Source of the DNA: JACCVG01 sp034664165
GTDB lineage: Bacteria > Actinomycetota > Thermoleophilia > Solirubrobacterales > Thermoleophilaceae
Assembly: GCA_034664165.1 (NCBI GenBank)
Contig: JAXDIE010000086.1
Location: 1 to 11,908 of the forward strand
Length of the DNA stretch: 11,908 nt
Reading direction: 5' to 3'
Numbering within the stretch: position 1 is the first letter of the stretch; each line of letters begins with the position of its first letter. The notes under the pieces were generated by a model. That model ran no database searches. It was not told the DNA's origin and saw only the letters and a list, made by a program, of their open reading frames with translations. Positions 11,736-11,908 of this stretch are shown here, piece by piece. Both the position numbers and the translations under genes were made by a program.

Positions 11736-11908
11736 CTAGGCCCCGGCGGCGGCCCTCAGCATCTCCTCGAACCCCGTCTTCGGGATCCCCGACACCGCCG
11801 GGGAGGTCGCGCCCGCGTCCCGGTAGCGCTGCACGCCGGCTCGCACCGCCGCCTCGTCGCCCAGGGCGCAGAGCCCGTCGATGAAGTCAGTGGAGATCGC
11901 CGCGGCCA
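11736..11908 (-). CDS. C-terminal part of a probable luciferase-like (LLM class) flavin/F420 oxidoreductase
   Basis: Only the last 57 residues are visible; the gene enters from the right edge and stops with TAG at 11736. The segment I-S-T-D-F-I-D-G-L-C-A-L-G-D-E-A-A-V-R then V-Q-R-Y-R-D-A-G-A-T resembles the C-terminal end of LLM-class monooxygenases/F420-dependent reductases, where the text typically runs G-(D/S)-x-E-x-V-R-x-R-x2-Y-x-D-A-G-(V/A)-T. Ending R-A-A-A-G-A. The active-site part is outside the window, so the family call is moderate and the substrate cannot be told. It is convergent with rplL and shares its terminator region. Confidence 0.55.
   Translation of the reverse strand, partial: AAAISTDFIDGLCALGDEAAVRAGVQRYRDAGATSPAVSGIPKTGFEEMLRAAAGA

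Overview
The window is GC-rich and reads as an actinobacterial chromosome, most likely class Thermoleophilia (Solirubrobacterales/Gaiellales type). Supporting signs are the rpmG-secE-nusG-rplKAJL order, a SecE with a long N-terminal extension, a 6-TM/HAMP class III adenylate cyclase, a secreted collagen-like protein with an N-A-V-T-S...I-A-D-G-S-L type repeat, and tandem NTF2/SnoaL-like proteins opening with MSQENV. The class assignment rests on pattern recognition; no database search was run.

Left part (1-1580). A secreted collagen-like gene runs off the left edge on the minus strand. Next comes a minus-strand gene for an HUH-type rolling-circle replication initiator, with motif I TLT, an H-W-H motif and Y-x-x-K-Y. 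Upstream of it lies a 340-bp non-coding stretch with two perfect inverted repeats, two 9-bp direct repeats one helical turn apart, and the 3' portion of a tRNA-Thr(GGT) gene that lacks its 5' half. This fits the distal end of an integrated plasmid-like element (AICE, plasmid or phage) that inserted into tRNA-Thr. The intact tRNA would lie left of the window.

Middle (1632-6011). Three tandem plus-strand NTF2/SnoaL-like paralogs share start and end motifs (MSQENV and LSE-stop). They converge on a coupled minus-strand pair: a D-cysteine desulfhydrase/ACC-deaminase-family PLP enzyme and an alpha/beta hydrolase with an Asp nucleophile but no visible catalytic His. A second coupled minus-strand pair is a tyrosine recombinase and a 59-aa basic ORF. 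By orientation, this recombinase is probably not the one that made the tRNA scar.

Right part (6106-11908). A membrane adenylate cyclase diverges from the conserved translation/secretion/elongation cluster rpmG (bL33), secE, nusG, rplK (uL11), rplA (uL1), rplJ (uL10) and rplL (bL12). An L10-type leader with a terminator-like hairpin precedes rplJ. The L10 protein carries an unusual ~89-residue Ala/Glu/Pro tail. A strong bidirectional hairpin terminator follows rplL, then the C-terminus of a convergent gene resembling a luciferase-like flavin/F420 oxidoreductase. rpoB therefore does not follow rplL directly.

No CRISPR array, complete insertion sequence or intact RNA gene was found. The ribosomal cluster is ordinary; the tRNA scar with the HUH Rep, the MSQENV paralogs, the recombinase/small-ORF pair and the L10 tail deserve the closest look.
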